Below are positions 8,354 to 17,025 of a DNA stretch of 64,000 nt, piece by piece. Under the pieces are notes generated by a model, which worked only from the letters and a program-made list of their open reading frames with translations, was not told the origin of the DNA and made no database searches. Position numbers and translations under genes: made by a program. Within the stretch, counting starts at the first letter, position 1. Each line of letters starts with the position of its first letter. This DNA is from Thermohalobaculum sp039028795 (GTDB taxonomy: Bacteria; Pseudomonadota; Alphaproteobacteria; Rhodobacterales; Rhodobacteraceae), in contig JBCCHJ010000006.1 of assembly GCA_039028795.1 (NCBI GenBank), forward strand, positions 62,001 to 126,000, given 5' to 3'.

Positions 8354-8946
8354 GTCAACAAAACCATGTGCAGGCCAACGCCTGCGATCCCTGCCCCCAG
8401 CAAGGCCCGCAGATGCGGCCGATGGGCCAGCAGACCAAGCCCAACCCCGGCCAGATGCAGAAAAGCCGAGGCCAGCGCGAAGCCAATCACATAACTGGCT
8501 GGGTCGGCAAGGCTCGGCACCTCGGTCCCGTGGGCATGACCGTGGAAAATCGCGAAGAGCCCAACGGCCGCCATGGCGACGACCATGGGCAAACGGGCTT
8601 GCGCCGCAATCGCTGTTCCAAGAACAAGCACAGAAAGGGCAATCACCCCCTCGACTTCGGGCAAGGCAATGCCTGCCAGACCAATCGCACCCCCGGCAAT
8701 CAGAAAGGCCACAAAAGCCGCAGGGACAGTCCAAACCGCCCGCCCGCCAATCTGGACCGAGAGTAAACCAACTGCCACCATGGCCAATAGGTGGTCGAAC
8801 CCAAGTACCGGGTGCAAAAGGCCGGACATGAACCCGCCCTGCCCCTCGACCCCAGCCGCTTCGGCCGTCGAATTTGACATGGCGACCAGCACGGCAATGC
8901 AAAGCAGCCGCGTCGCAGAAGGTGCAAATTTCTGGAGTTGCTTCAA
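8338..8946 (-). CDS. HupE/UreJ family metal-transport-like membrane protein
   Basis: A polytopic membrane protein with a cleavable signal peptide, then the family motif HPVLGFDHLLAMVAVG and a later FHGHAHGTE helix. Family members are proposed nickel or cobalt permeases or accessory proteins of hydrogenase and urease. I start at TTG 8946 (MKQLQKFAPS): AGAGGA lies about four bases upstream and a normal signal peptide results. A TTG at 8976 lacks a ribosome site. No hydrogenase or urease gene is in the window, so the metal (Ni, Co or Cu) is open. Confidence 0.8.
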   Translation of the reverse strand: MKQLQKFAPSATRLLCIAVLVAMSNSTAEAAGVEGQGGFMSGLLHPVLGFDHLLAMVAVGLLSVQIGGRAVWTVPAAFVAFLIAGGAIGLAGIALPEVEGVIALSVLVLGTAIAAQARLPMVVAMAAVGLFAIFHGHAHGTEVPSLADPASYVIGFALASAFLHLAGVGLGLLAHRPHLRALLGAGIAGVGLHMVLLTYSVV

Positions 8947-9204
8947 AGGATCCTCTGTACATTGGCAAGCCGCCAAACAAGTCTAACTTTCCTGTAAGGC
9001 CAGGCAACCAGCATCCGCGACAGACGCCCAAAAATTTCTCAAATTGTGAACGACGGAATCTGAATCCGGGGCTGCGATCGTGCTTTACGGGACGTATGCG
9101 GACCTCTTTTCACGTCTAATGTCAGGCTGCAACAGACCCTTCCTCCGCCCGTCTGCAGCCATACGTATTACCTACTGAACCGAAACAAACGGCAGGAGGA
9201 TATC

Positions 9205-10071
9205 GTGTCCAAAGCTGTGACTGTACGACAGACAATTTACGCCTTTCTGATGGGAACCGCGCTAACCGCTGGCACCGCATGGGCCGGCCAAATCACTGCG
9301 CCGACAACGGTCGATCCGGGCCAAAAAGTCCAAATTCAGGTCGACAGCGCCGTCGAGGGCGGATCATTGGAACTTTGGGGACCAGTCACCAACGCCAGCA
9401 CCGGTGGTCAGATCGCGACTTGGCCCCTGACCGGCCCGTCCATGGAAATCGCCATCTCTGAGGGTCCAGGTTCCTATCAGTTGCGCCAGACGGCACCGGA
9501 TGGGTCTGTTCTGTCGAAGAAGCTGATCGACGTCGCGGCCGCAGCGGTCACATTGCGCGTGCCGGACACAGCCACGGCAGGCGCTGAATTGGCACTGACC
9601 TGGGAAGGCGCCGGCCAAGAGGGTGCTGAAATAGTCATTCTCGATGGGTCTACTGGGCAGCCGGTCGCGACCTATCCCGCATCGACGCCCAATGGAGAGC
9701 TTCTGGCGCAAGCCCCTGAACGCACGGGATACTACCGTGTCGCCTATCAGGTTGACGGAACGGTTCTGCTGGACATGCCCATCGAAGTCGTTGCCGGTGG
9801 AGGTTGGCTGCGCAGCCCGCTGACAGTCGAAACGAACCAGGAATTCGGCGTCGAGTGGGTTGGTGCGGTCGGAGAGGCCAAAACGGTCCGCATTGTCACG
9901 GAAGATGACAAAGAGCTTTACGCCCAGGTCGCAATGTCCGGAACACGGCAAGGCCCTGGTAAGGCGACGATCTTCGCCCCTGCGGATCCCGGACGTTATC
10001 TGATCCAGATCATCGATGATGCCACCGGAAAGTCGGTGACGGATCTGCCATTGATTGTCGACCCTACCTGA
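9205..10071 (+). CDS. Secreted protein with repeated beta-sandwich-like domains
   Basis: A 288-residue product starting at GTG (AGGAGG six bases upstream). The signal peptide ends near TAWA. The mature part seems to hold three related segments of about 85 residues, each opening with a phrase such as ITAPTTVDPGQKVQIQV, LRVPDTATAGAELALTW and LRSPLTVETNQEFGVEW. This suggests three tandem immunoglobulin-like domains, as seen in periplasmic or surface-associated proteins of the order. No enzyme motif is visible. It stands alone, followed by a hairpin and a convergent sulfotransferase gene. Confidence 0.7.
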   Translation: MSKAVTVRQTIYAFLMGTALTAGTAWAGQITAPTTVDPGQKVQIQVDSAVEGGSLELWGPVTNASTGGQIATWPLTGPSMEIAISEGPGSYQLRQTAPDGSVLSKKLIDVAAAAVTLRVPDTATAGAELALTWEGAGQEGAEIVILDGSTGQPVATYPASTPNGELLAQAPERTGYYRVAYQVDGTVLLDMPIEVVAGGGWLRSPLTVETNQEFGVEWVGAVGEAKTVRIVTEDDKELYAQVAMSGTRQGPGKATIFAPADPGRYLIQIIDDATGKSVTDLPLIVDPT

Positions 10072-10079
10072 TCAACTAA

Positions 10080-10111
10080 GCCTGGGGCGGATTGAACATC
10101 CCGTCCCAGGC
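10080..10111. terminator. Hairpin between convergent genes
   Basis: An 11-pair stem (10080-10090 with 10101-10111, one G-T pair) around a ten-base loop sits between two convergent stop codons. It has no T-run in either direction, so it is a possible bidirectional terminator or 3'-end protector. Confidence 0.5.
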
Positions 10112-10113
10112 GG

Positions 10114-10944
10114 CTACCAGCGCCGCTTATTGTATCCGGCAACATGGCGCAGCCACGCCTTACGCACGCCTAGCTCCGCCTCCGCCAATATGTCCCGCCA
10201 TTGGTCCGTATGGCCCAGATGCGCCGGAAGTGCCCCTGGGCTGTGATCTCTACGAAATCCGCGATCTGACCAGCGGTGATACAATGCCTCGTCGACCGCG
10301 TTGTCCCTGCGCATGCGGTCTACAAAAGCCGGGTCCAGGCTGTCTTTGGTCACGACCTTTAGGGCGTCAAAATTCTTTCGTTCGGGCGCGCCGGGCACAC
10401 CCACGTCTTCCGCGATGCGATCCGTTAGCATGTTTACATCGCGATATGATCCTACGAACCAGAAGTCAGCGAAGCGCTCTTCCAGCCAGCGCAGCTTCCC
10501 TGCCGATGAAAATCGGTAAATCCGAGGCGCGCCTTCGCCGAAGTAGCGCTGCATAAGAAACCGTGCGATCGGATTCTTGCGCTCGGACAGGTACCAGGCC
10601 TCGAACGGTGGCCGCTCCGGACCGATCCCATCCAGATGCCGTTGCCGGATGAAATTATACATCGAAATGAAGTAACCGACGGTATCGCGCAGCATCACTG
10701 CCTCGCGAACCTCATATCCCGGCGACAGCGCTTTCAGGCGGTTGCTCATCCCATGACCATGAAGAATTTGGATGTCCTTGTCGCACAGATCCTCGGCGGT
10801 AAAAGGATAGCCGGATGCGGACCGATCCGGCGGGTCCGCATGCATGGCGCGATCGCCCAGATGCTGCTCGAAATGCCGGATGATTGTGTTGCCGGAACAT
10901 TTCGGCACATGCAGCAGAAAATATCGGATTGGTCGTTCAGTCAA
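10114..10944 (-). CDS. Sulfotransferase family protein
   Basis: A 276-residue cytoplasmic protein. The N-terminal FLLHVPKCSGNTI matches the PAPS 5'-phosphosulfate loop (PKCGGTT-like) of membrane-associated or carbohydrate sulfotransferases, and VGSYRDVNMLTDRI fits the 3'-phosphate-binding region. PAPS would supply the sulfuryl group; the acceptor (polysaccharide, glycolipid or other) is unknown. It is monocistronic here. Small sulfotransferases of this kind are frequent in marine alphaproteobacteria. Confidence 0.75.
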   Translation of the reverse strand: MTERPIRYFLLHVPKCSGNTIIRHFEQHLGDRAMHADPPDRSASGYPFTAEDLCDKDIQILHGHGMSNRLKALSPGYEVREAVMLRDTVGYFISMYNFIRQRHLDGIGPERPPFEAWYLSERKNPIARFLMQRYFGEGAPRIYRFSSAGKLRWLEERFADFWFVGSYRDVNMLTDRIAEDVGVPGAPERKNFDALKVVTKDSLDPAFVDRMRRDNAVDEALYHRWSDRGFRRDHSPGALPAHLGHTDQWRDILAEAELGVRKAWLRHVAGYNKRRW

Positions 10945-11154
10945 AGTAGTCGCTCGGTGATGATCAGTTGATCTGCCATCAACCCAATGATCGAAACTCG
11001 GTCAAGCTAATTGCAACCGACACGAGCTAGACGGCTATCTCATCGCCCACCCGTGGCTTCTTTGCGATGAAATCATCCATGACCGGTCGCCAAATCCCGT
11101 GAGTCCTATTTCAAGCAATAACTGACCGAGACGCCCCTGAGTGATGCTTTCCCT

Positions 11155-11183
11155 TTGCGTGTTGCAGCGAAGCCGCATATAAG
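11155..11183 (+). promoter_or_regulatory. Probable mreB promoter
   Basis: TTGCGT (11155-11160), a 17-base spacer and TATAAG (11178-11183) form a good sigma-70-type promoter, giving a leader of about 65-70 bases before mreB. Nothing else was recognised in the rest of the gene-free stretch 10945-11256. Confidence 0.55.
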
Positions 11184-11256
11184 CAGCCGGATAAGGCTAG
11201 GACACGAATCCGGCCATGACGAGGGCGTTTGGGCAGGCAAGCAAGGGCAGATCGCA

Positions 11257-12297
11257 ATGTTAGGCGGAGTCTTCGGCGTATTTTCGAACGACATGGCCAT
11301 TGATTTGGGCACGGCGAACACGCTGGTCTATGTCAAAGGCAAGGGTATCGTTTTGAACGAGCCCTCGGTCGTCGCCTATCAGACCCGCGATGGCAAAAAA
11401 GAAGTCAAAGCGGTGGGCGAGGATGCGAAGCTGATGCTTGGCCGTACGCCCGGCTCGATCCAGGCTATTCGGCCCATGCGCGACGGCGTGATCGCCGATT
11501 TCGAAGTCGCCGAAGAAATGATCAAGCACTTCATCAAGAAAGTGCATCCGAACTCGATCATGGCCAAGCCGCAAATTGTGGTCTGTGTGCCCTATGGCGC
11601 GACGGCGGTGGAAGAGAGAGCCATCCGGGACTCGGTCATATCCGCAGGTGCCCGTAAGGCAATTCTGATCCCAGAGCCTATCGCAGCCGCCATCGGCGCG
11701 GGGCTTCCCATCACAGAACCGACAGGCTCAATGATTGTCGATATCGGTGGCGGTACGACCGAGGTCGCCGTGCTGTCGCTGTCTGACATCGTCTATGCCC
11801 GCTCTGTCCGCGTCGGCGGCGACAAAATGGATGAAGCAATTATCAGCCACCTCCGCCGTCAGCATAACCTGCTTATTGGCGAGGCCAGCGCCGAGCGGAT
11901 CAAGAAATCCATCGGCACGGCCCGTGTGCCGGCTGATGGCGTTGGCGAGCAGATGGTCATCCGTGGACGCGATCTGCTGAATGGCGTGCCCAAGGAACAG
12001 GAAATCACACAGGCACAAATTGCCGAGGCCCTGGCAGAACCTGTGCAGCAAATCGTTGAGGCCGTTATGGTTGCCCTTGAGGCAACGCCCCCTGATCTGG
12101 CCGCAGATATCGTTGACAACGGTGTCATGTTGGCAGGCGGCGGTGCGCATCTGGGCGATTTGGATCTTTCCTTGCGCGAACAGACTGGGCTGGCCATCAG
12201 CGTAGCTGAAGAGCCGCTGCACTGCGTGGCTCTTGGCACCGGGCGGGCGCTTGAACATCTGGACCGGCTTGGTCACGTGATGAAGGTTGGGGCATAA
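11257..12297 (+). CDS. mreB: Rod shape-determining protein MreB
   Basis: Actin-like ATPase that polymerises under the inner membrane and guides the elongasome. The 346-residue protein shows the actin-fold motifs MAIDLGTANTLVYVKGKG (phosphate 1), IVDIGGGTTEVAVLS (phosphate 2) and GVMLAGGGAHL (adenosine). The ATG at 11257 matches the family N-terminus MLGGVFGVFSND; upstream in-frame codons belong to the leader. It is the first gene of mreB-mreC-mreD-mrdA-rodA. Confidence 0.97.
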   Translation: MLGGVFGVFSNDMAIDLGTANTLVYVKGKGIVLNEPSVVAYQTRDGKKEVKAVGEDAKLMLGRTPGSIQAIRPMRDGVIADFEVAEEMIKHFIKKVHPNSIMAKPQIVVCVPYGATAVEERAIRDSVISAGARKAILIPEPIAAAIGAGLPITEPTGSMIVDIGGGTTEVAVLSLSDIVYARSVRVGGDKMDEAIISHLRRQHNLLIGEASAERIKKSIGTARVPADGVGEQMVIRGRDLLNGVPKEQEITQAQIAEALAEPVQQIVEAVMVALEATPPDLAADIVDNGVMLAGGGAHLGDLDLSLREQTGLAISVAEEPLHCVALGTGRALEHLDRLGHVMKVGA

Positions 12298-12318
12298 CTC
12301 AGGTACGAGGTGTAGCTC

Positions 12319-13236
12319 TTGGCGCGATCAGCGGCACCAACGGACAATGCCCTGACACGGACGGTGCACCGCATTCTGCTGGGCCTAATCGTGGTCATCT
12401 GCCTTGTGCTGTTGATTCTGTGGCGCACGGACAACCCACGCATCAACAATCTGCGCATGAACCTGGTCGACAGCGTGTCCCCTTCGATGTCTTGGGTCTC
12501 CGAACCAATGGACTTCGCCTGGAACGTCGCCCGGGATTATCGCAACTTTCTGAACGTCTACGAACAGAATAAGTCCCTGCGCCGCGAAATTCAGTCCTTG
12601 CGCAGTTGGCGCGAGGCCGCGCGGTTGCTGGAAGAAGAAAACGCGCAACTGCGCGCCCTGAACAATGTCCGTCTAGCGCAACGGATGCAGTTCGTGACCG
12701 GGGATATCTTTGCCGACAGTGGCGGGCCGTACCGTGAATCTGCCCTGGTGAATGTCGGGCGCAAAGACGAAATCCAGGACGGCGCCGCGGCAATGGATGG
12801 TCAAGGCCTGGTCGGCCGGGTCGTCGGTGTCGGCGAAAGGGCATCGCGCCTGCTGCTGTTGACGGATTTCTCCAGTCGCGTGCCTGTGGTGATCCAGCCT
12901 GGCGCCCGGCGGGCCATGTTGCTTGGCGACGGCACACTGAACCCTAAGCTTGAGTTTCAGGACGGATCGGACCCCGTCAGCGCCGGGGCGCTGGTGGAAA
13001 CGTCCGGCGAGGGCGGCGTCTTTCCGCCCGACCTTCCGGTCGGAACGGTCGTCGCGACGGAAAGTGGTGCCTTGCGGGTGCATCTTCTCGCTGATTACGC
13101 GCGATTGGAATTTGTGCGTCTGATCCGATATCAACCAGATACAGAGATTGACCAACCCGCCGACCTAGTCCGGCCCGATGGCGGTGCCGTTTCGGCTGAA
13201 GACGGGCTGCTGGTCCCGCCGGACGGGGACGGGTAA
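12319..13236 (+). CDS. mreC: Rod shape-determining protein MreC
   Basis: Bitopic inner-membrane scaffold linking MreB to the wall synthases PBP2 and RodA. It has one transmembrane helix (about residues 20-38, ILLGLIVVICLVLLIL), a coiled coil (about 75-115, rich in Arg/Glu/Leu), then the beta-barrel MreC core. The start is TTG at 12319, supported by GAGGTG seven bases upstream. It begins 21 bases after mreB. Its stop shares a base with the mreD start (TAATG), so translation is probably coupled. Confidence 0.93.
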   Translation: MARSAAPTDNALTRTVHRILLGLIVVICLVLLILWRTDNPRINNLRMNLVDSVSPSMSWVSEPMDFAWNVARDYRNFLNVYEQNKSLRREIQSLRSWREAARLLEEENAQLRALNNVRLAQRMQFVTGDIFADSGGPYRESALVNVGRKDEIQDGAAAMDGQGLVGRVVGVGERASRLLLLTDFSSRVPVVIQPGARRAMLLGDGTLNPKLEFQDGSDPVSAGALVETSGEGGVFPPDLPVGTVVATESGALRVHLLADYARLEFVRLIRYQPDTEIDQPADLVRPDGGAVSAEDGLLVPPDGDG

Positions 13237-13754
13237 TGACCGATTTCCTGGACCCCGGGCGGCTCTTTAGGATTGCGCTTCTGCTAACGCTTGGCACCGT
13301 TGTGATCTTTGCCGAAGCCGCACCTCTGGGATTGGGACCAACCGCACCGCCTTCGCCTGATCTGCTGATGTGTGTTCTGATCTATTGGTCGATCCGGCGT
13401 CCTGGGTCGACGCCTCTGCTGGCTGTGTTTGCCCTGGGTCTGATGCGGGATTTCCTGACTGATGTTCCTTTGGGGGCTGGTACGTTGTCGCTGGTAATCG
13501 TGACGGAGTTGTTCAAATCGCAGCGCCGCCATCTGCAGCGCATGAACTTCATGGTCGAATGGATGACGGTAACCGTGGCGGTCCTCGCATCCACCGCCTT
13601 TGTCTGGCTGCTGGTCGTATTGACGCTTGCGCAACCTCCTTATGTGATCGTTCTGTTACATCAGTGCCTCTATACGGCAATGGTCTACCCGCTGATCGTC
13701 ATGATCCTGCGCTGGGTCTTCAGGATCAGCTGGCGCAAGGTTAAGGTCGCGTAA
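13236..13754 (+). CDS. mreD: Rod shape-determining protein MreD
   Basis: A 172-residue integral membrane protein with about five hydrophobic segments; a small elongasome component that binds MreC and modulates PBP2 activation. Identification rests on size, hydrophobicity, the motif LGLMRDFLTDVPLGAGTLS and position between mreC and mrdA. It overlaps both neighbours by one base (TAATG at each junction). Confidence 0.9.
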   Translation: MTDFLDPGRLFRIALLLTLGTVVIFAEAAPLGLGPTAPPSPDLLMCVLIYWSIRRPGSTPLLAVFALGLMRDFLTDVPLGAGTLSLVIVTELFKSQRRHLQRMNFMVEWMTVTVAVLASTAFVWLLVVLTLAQPPYVIVLLHQCLYTAMVYPLIVMILRWVFRISWRKVKVA

Positions 13755-15646
13755 TGAGCTGGCTTAGCAAAAAAGGCTCCGCAGCCAACACCGAGACGTC
13801 AAATCTGCCGATCTCGCGCCGCGGATTTGTTCTGCTCGGCTTGCAGATTGGCTTGGCCGGATCTTTGGCATGGCGGATGCGCCAACTGCAGGTTGTCGAC
13901 GCTGAACGCTATCATCTTTTGGCCGAAGAAAACCGGATCAATATGCGCCTGATCGCGCCGGAAAGAGCAGAGCTTTATGACCGAAGCGGTGAGCCGCTGG
14001 CGATCAACACTAAAAACTACCGCGTCGTGATGGTGCGCGAACAAGCCGGCGATCCCGAAGCAATGCTGGACAAGCTGAGCCGGCTGATCAACATTCCGGA
14101 TCACCAGCGCAGGCGCGTTCTGAAAGAGATAAAGCAAAAATCCGCTTTCGTGCCGGTCAGTGTCGCCGAGCATCTCAACTGGGAAGATTTTGCCGAGGTA
14201 AACGCCAACGCGCCCGCCCTGCCGGGGATCCAACCAGAGGTTGGCCTTTCCCGCAGGTACCCCCACGGCAGGGCCACGGCTCACATCGTCGGCTATGTCG
14301 GCCGGGTCAGCCAATACGATTTGGATAAAATCCGGGATTCTGGCCGCGAAGTAGATCCTGTCCTACAACTGCCAGAATTCCAGATCGGAAAGTCCGGCAT
14401 CGAACGCGCCCTGGATACAAGACTGCGCGGCCAAGCAGGCAATCAAAGGATCGAGGTCAACGCAGTTGGCCGGGTCATGAACACGTTGGAGGTCACCGAT
14501 GGCGTTGCTGGGGAAGACCTTCACCTTACGATCGACCTAAACCTCCAAAGATACTGCAATGAGCGGTTGGGAGACGAGAGCGCAGCAACCGTGGTGATGG
14601 ATGTCCGCAGTGGCGACCTGTTGGCCACGACATCGAACCCAAGCTATGACCCGAATCCGTTCGTGCTGGGCATCAGTCAATCTGAATACGATCTGCTGCT
14701 GAACGACGATCACAGACCGCTGCACAATAAATGGGCTTCGGGCGCTTATCCGCCAGGCTCGACCTTCAAAATGGTCGTTGCGCTCGCAGCCCTGGAGGCG
14801 GGTGTGATCGGCTCGGAAACTACGCACTACTGCCCAGGCCACTTAAAGCTTGGTAAGCGGAAATTCCATTGCTGGCGCCGCGGCGGACATGGCTGGGTGA
14901 ACCTGCGCAAATCGCTGCAGCAATCCTGCGATGTCTACTACTATGAAATTGCCCGTCAGGTCGGCATCGAGAGGATCGGTGAAATGGCGCGCCGCCTGGG
15001 CTTGGGCGTCGATCTGGACATTCCGATGGCAGCGCTTCGGTCTGGCCTGATACCGACCAAGGATTGGAAACAGCGCGTCCACGAAGAAGGCTGGCTAGTC
15101 GGCGACACGTTCAATGCCGGCATCGGCCAAGGTTTCGTTCTGTCGACGCCGATCCAACTTGCGGTCATGACCTCGCGCATAGCCGCCGGGTCGGGCGTGC
15201 GGCCCAGGTTGATCCGGGCGCGCAACGGCACGCCTCTGCCGGTCGACCCGCCAGAGGACACAAGGGTCAACCCCGAACATTTCAGAATGATCCGAAAGGC
15301 CATGTTTTCGGTGGTGAATTCGCGCCGAGGCACAGCCTATCGTTCGCGGGTCAAGGACGATAACTGGCGCATCGCCGGGAAAACCGGAACCAGCCAGGTC
15401 CGCAACAAGGTTGTCAAAAACGAGGATGTCCCGTGGGAGGAACGCGATCACGCGCTGTTCGTGGGATACGCGCCCGCCGACAATCCCCGCTATGCGGTTG
15501 CCGTGGTTGTCGAGCATGGCGGGAGCGGCTCGAAGGCCGCCGCCCCGATTGCCCGCGATATTCTTTTGAAAGCGCGTGAGATCCTGGAAACCGGCACTGG
15601 CGGCGCAGAACAGGGCGAGGCCCAGACCGGGAAAACCCGTACATGA
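13754..15646 (+). CDS. mrdA: Penicillin-binding protein 2, elongation transpeptidase
   Basis: Class B PBP that cross-links peptidoglycan during elongation as partner of RodA. The 630-residue protein has an N-terminal membrane anchor (about 23-42), a pedestal domain with RYPHGRATAHIVGYVGR, and a transpeptidase domain with the active-site STFK (serine about 336), the SxN-type motif as QQSCDVYYYE and the KTGTS box near residue 543. The C-terminal tail is Gly/Glu/Thr-rich. It overlaps rodA by four bases (ATGA). Confidence 0.96.
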   Translation: MSWLSKKGSAANTETSNLPISRRGFVLLGLQIGLAGSLAWRMRQLQVVDAERYHLLAEENRINMRLIAPERAELYDRSGEPLAINTKNYRVVMVREQAGDPEAMLDKLSRLINIPDHQRRRVLKEIKQKSAFVPVSVAEHLNWEDFAEVNANAPALPGIQPEVGLSRRYPHGRATAHIVGYVGRVSQYDLDKIRDSGREVDPVLQLPEFQIGKSGIERALDTRLRGQAGNQRIEVNAVGRVMNTLEVTDGVAGEDLHLTIDLNLQRYCNERLGDESAATVVMDVRSGDLLATTSNPSYDPNPFVLGISQSEYDLLLNDDHRPLHNKWASGAYPPGSTFKMVVALAALEAGVIGSETTHYCPGHLKLGKRKFHCWRRGGHGWVNLRKSLQQSCDVYYYEIARQVGIERIGEMARRLGLGVDLDIPMAALRSGLIPTKDWKQRVHEEGWLVGDTFNAGIGQGFVLSTPIQLAVMTSRIAAGSGVRPRLIRARNGTPLPVDPPEDTRVNPEHFRMIRKAMFSVVNSRRGTAYRSRVKDDNWRIAGKTGTSQVRNKVVKNEDVPWEERDHALFVGYAPADNPRYAVAVVVEHGGSGSKAAAPIARDILLKAREILETGTGGAEQGEAQTGKTRT

Positions 15647-16827
15647 CGCCGCTCGCAAGCGCCCGCGCGCTTGGCGGGTTGAGTTTCCTGCAGAAAATCC
15701 TGCGGCTGAACTGGGCCTTAATCCTGCTGATCGGCGCCATTGCCGGATGCGGGTTCCTGATGCTGTACTCCGTTGCCGGGCCGTCGCAATCGGTTCTGGG
15801 CGATGACGTCCCACGTGGGTCACTGGACCCCTGGGCGCGGAGGCAGATCGTGCGCTTCAGCGTCGGCATCGGCCTGATGTTGCTAGTCGCCTTGATCGAC
15901 ATCAAAGTCTGGCGTTGGTTTTCACCCGTTGCCTATGTCATCGCGCTGGTATTGCTGGTCGCTGTTGAATTCATCGGCTCGAAAGGCATGGGTGCGCAAC
16001 GTTGGCTGGACCTCGGGCCGTTGCAGCTTCAACCTTCCGAGTTGATGAAGATCGGCCTGGTGATGGCGCTGGCGAGATATTACGCGACGCTGGACAAGGA
16101 CCGGGTCAGCCATCCGTTATGGTTGCTGCCACCCCTTGTAATGATCATCATCCCAATGTTGCTGGTTTTGAAGCAACCTGATTTGGGTACTGCGTTGCTG
16201 TTGGCCATGGGCGGCGCCACGGTAATGTTCCTGGCCGGTGTCAGTTGGTGGTACTTCGGCACCGCAATTGCACTGGCAGGATCTGCCGTCTACGCCGTCC
16301 TGGCCTCGCGCGGAACCGATTGGCAGGTCTTGAAGGAATACCAGTACAAACGGATCGAGACCTTTCTGGATCCCGAAAGCGATCCCTTGGGCGCCGGCTA
16401 TCACATCACGCAATCAAAGATCGCTATGGGATCAGGTGGCCTATCTGGTCGCGGCTTCACGGAAGGCACGCAAAGTCGGCTGAACTTTCTTCCGGAAAAG
16501 CACACCGATTTCATATTCACCACGCTGTCGGAAGAGTTCGGGTTCATTGGCTCGGTGTCGCTGCTGGCACTCTATGTCCTGGTGTTGATGTTCTGCTTCG
16601 CCTCTATGCTGTCCAATCGGGACCGGTTCGGTGCGCTGCTGACCGGCGGGCTTAGCGCCACGTTCTTCTTCTTCTGGGCGACGAACATGGCAATGGTGAT
16701 GGGACTGATCCCGGTGGTGGGCGTACCGCTGCCGCTTGTCAGCTATGGTGGGTCCGCCATGTTGGTGCTGTTGCTGGCCTTTGGCTTGATCCAATCGGCC
16801 CACGTTCATCGCCCGAAAAAGTCCTGA
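15643..16827 (+). CDS. rodA: Peptidoglycan glycosyltransferase RodA
   Basis: SEDS-family polytopic membrane enzyme that polymerises lipid II into glycan strands with PBP2. The 394-residue product has about ten transmembrane segments, the SEDS motif GAQRWLDLGPLQLQPSELMKI, KQPDLGTALL in the central loop and the C-terminal signature GVPLPLVSYGGSAM. It is the last gene of the shape operon; no clear intrinsic terminator follows within 200 bases. Confidence 0.95.
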   Translation: MTPLASARALGGLSFLQKILRLNWALILLIGAIAGCGFLMLYSVAGPSQSVLGDDVPRGSLDPWARRQIVRFSVGIGLMLLVALIDIKVWRWFSPVAYVIALVLLVAVEFIGSKGMGAQRWLDLGPLQLQPSELMKIGLVMALARYYATLDKDRVSHPLWLLPPLVMIIIPMLLVLKQPDLGTALLLAMGGATVMFLAGVSWWYFGTAIALAGSAVYAVLASRGTDWQVLKEYQYKRIETFLDPESDPLGAGYHITQSKIAMGSGGLSGRGFTEGTQSRLNFLPEKHTDFIFTTLSEEFGFIGSVSLLALYVLVLMFCFASMLSNRDRFGALLTGGLSATFFFFWATNMAMVMGLIPVVGVPLPLVSYGGSAMLVLLLAFGLIQSAHVHRPKKS

Positions 16828-16933
16828 TCGCCGCTCAATGGAGGAAGCCAGACGAAGAGAAAACGCGGTGCGCCTCGGCGGCCCTCCCATCCGAGATTCT
16901 GGCGCTCAGTAAATTAAGACCTCCTGAAAAATC

Positions 16934-16951
16934 ATGTGTTCAAAGACACAT
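16934..16951. promoter_or_regulatory. Inverted repeat upstream of the hydroxyacid dehydrogenase gene
   Basis: ATGTGT and ACACAT flank a six-base spacer, giving TGTGT-N6-ACACA. The spacing resembles CRP/FNR-type operators, but the half-site differs from both consensus sequences. It lies about 75 bases before the start at 17026 and could equally be a short hairpin. Confidence 0.35.
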
Positions 16952-17025
16952 AAAACGTAAATTTTGATTCAATCGCACCGCAACCCGTTCTAAGCCTGCC
17001 GTCAAGTTAGGACGGGACGCAATCA

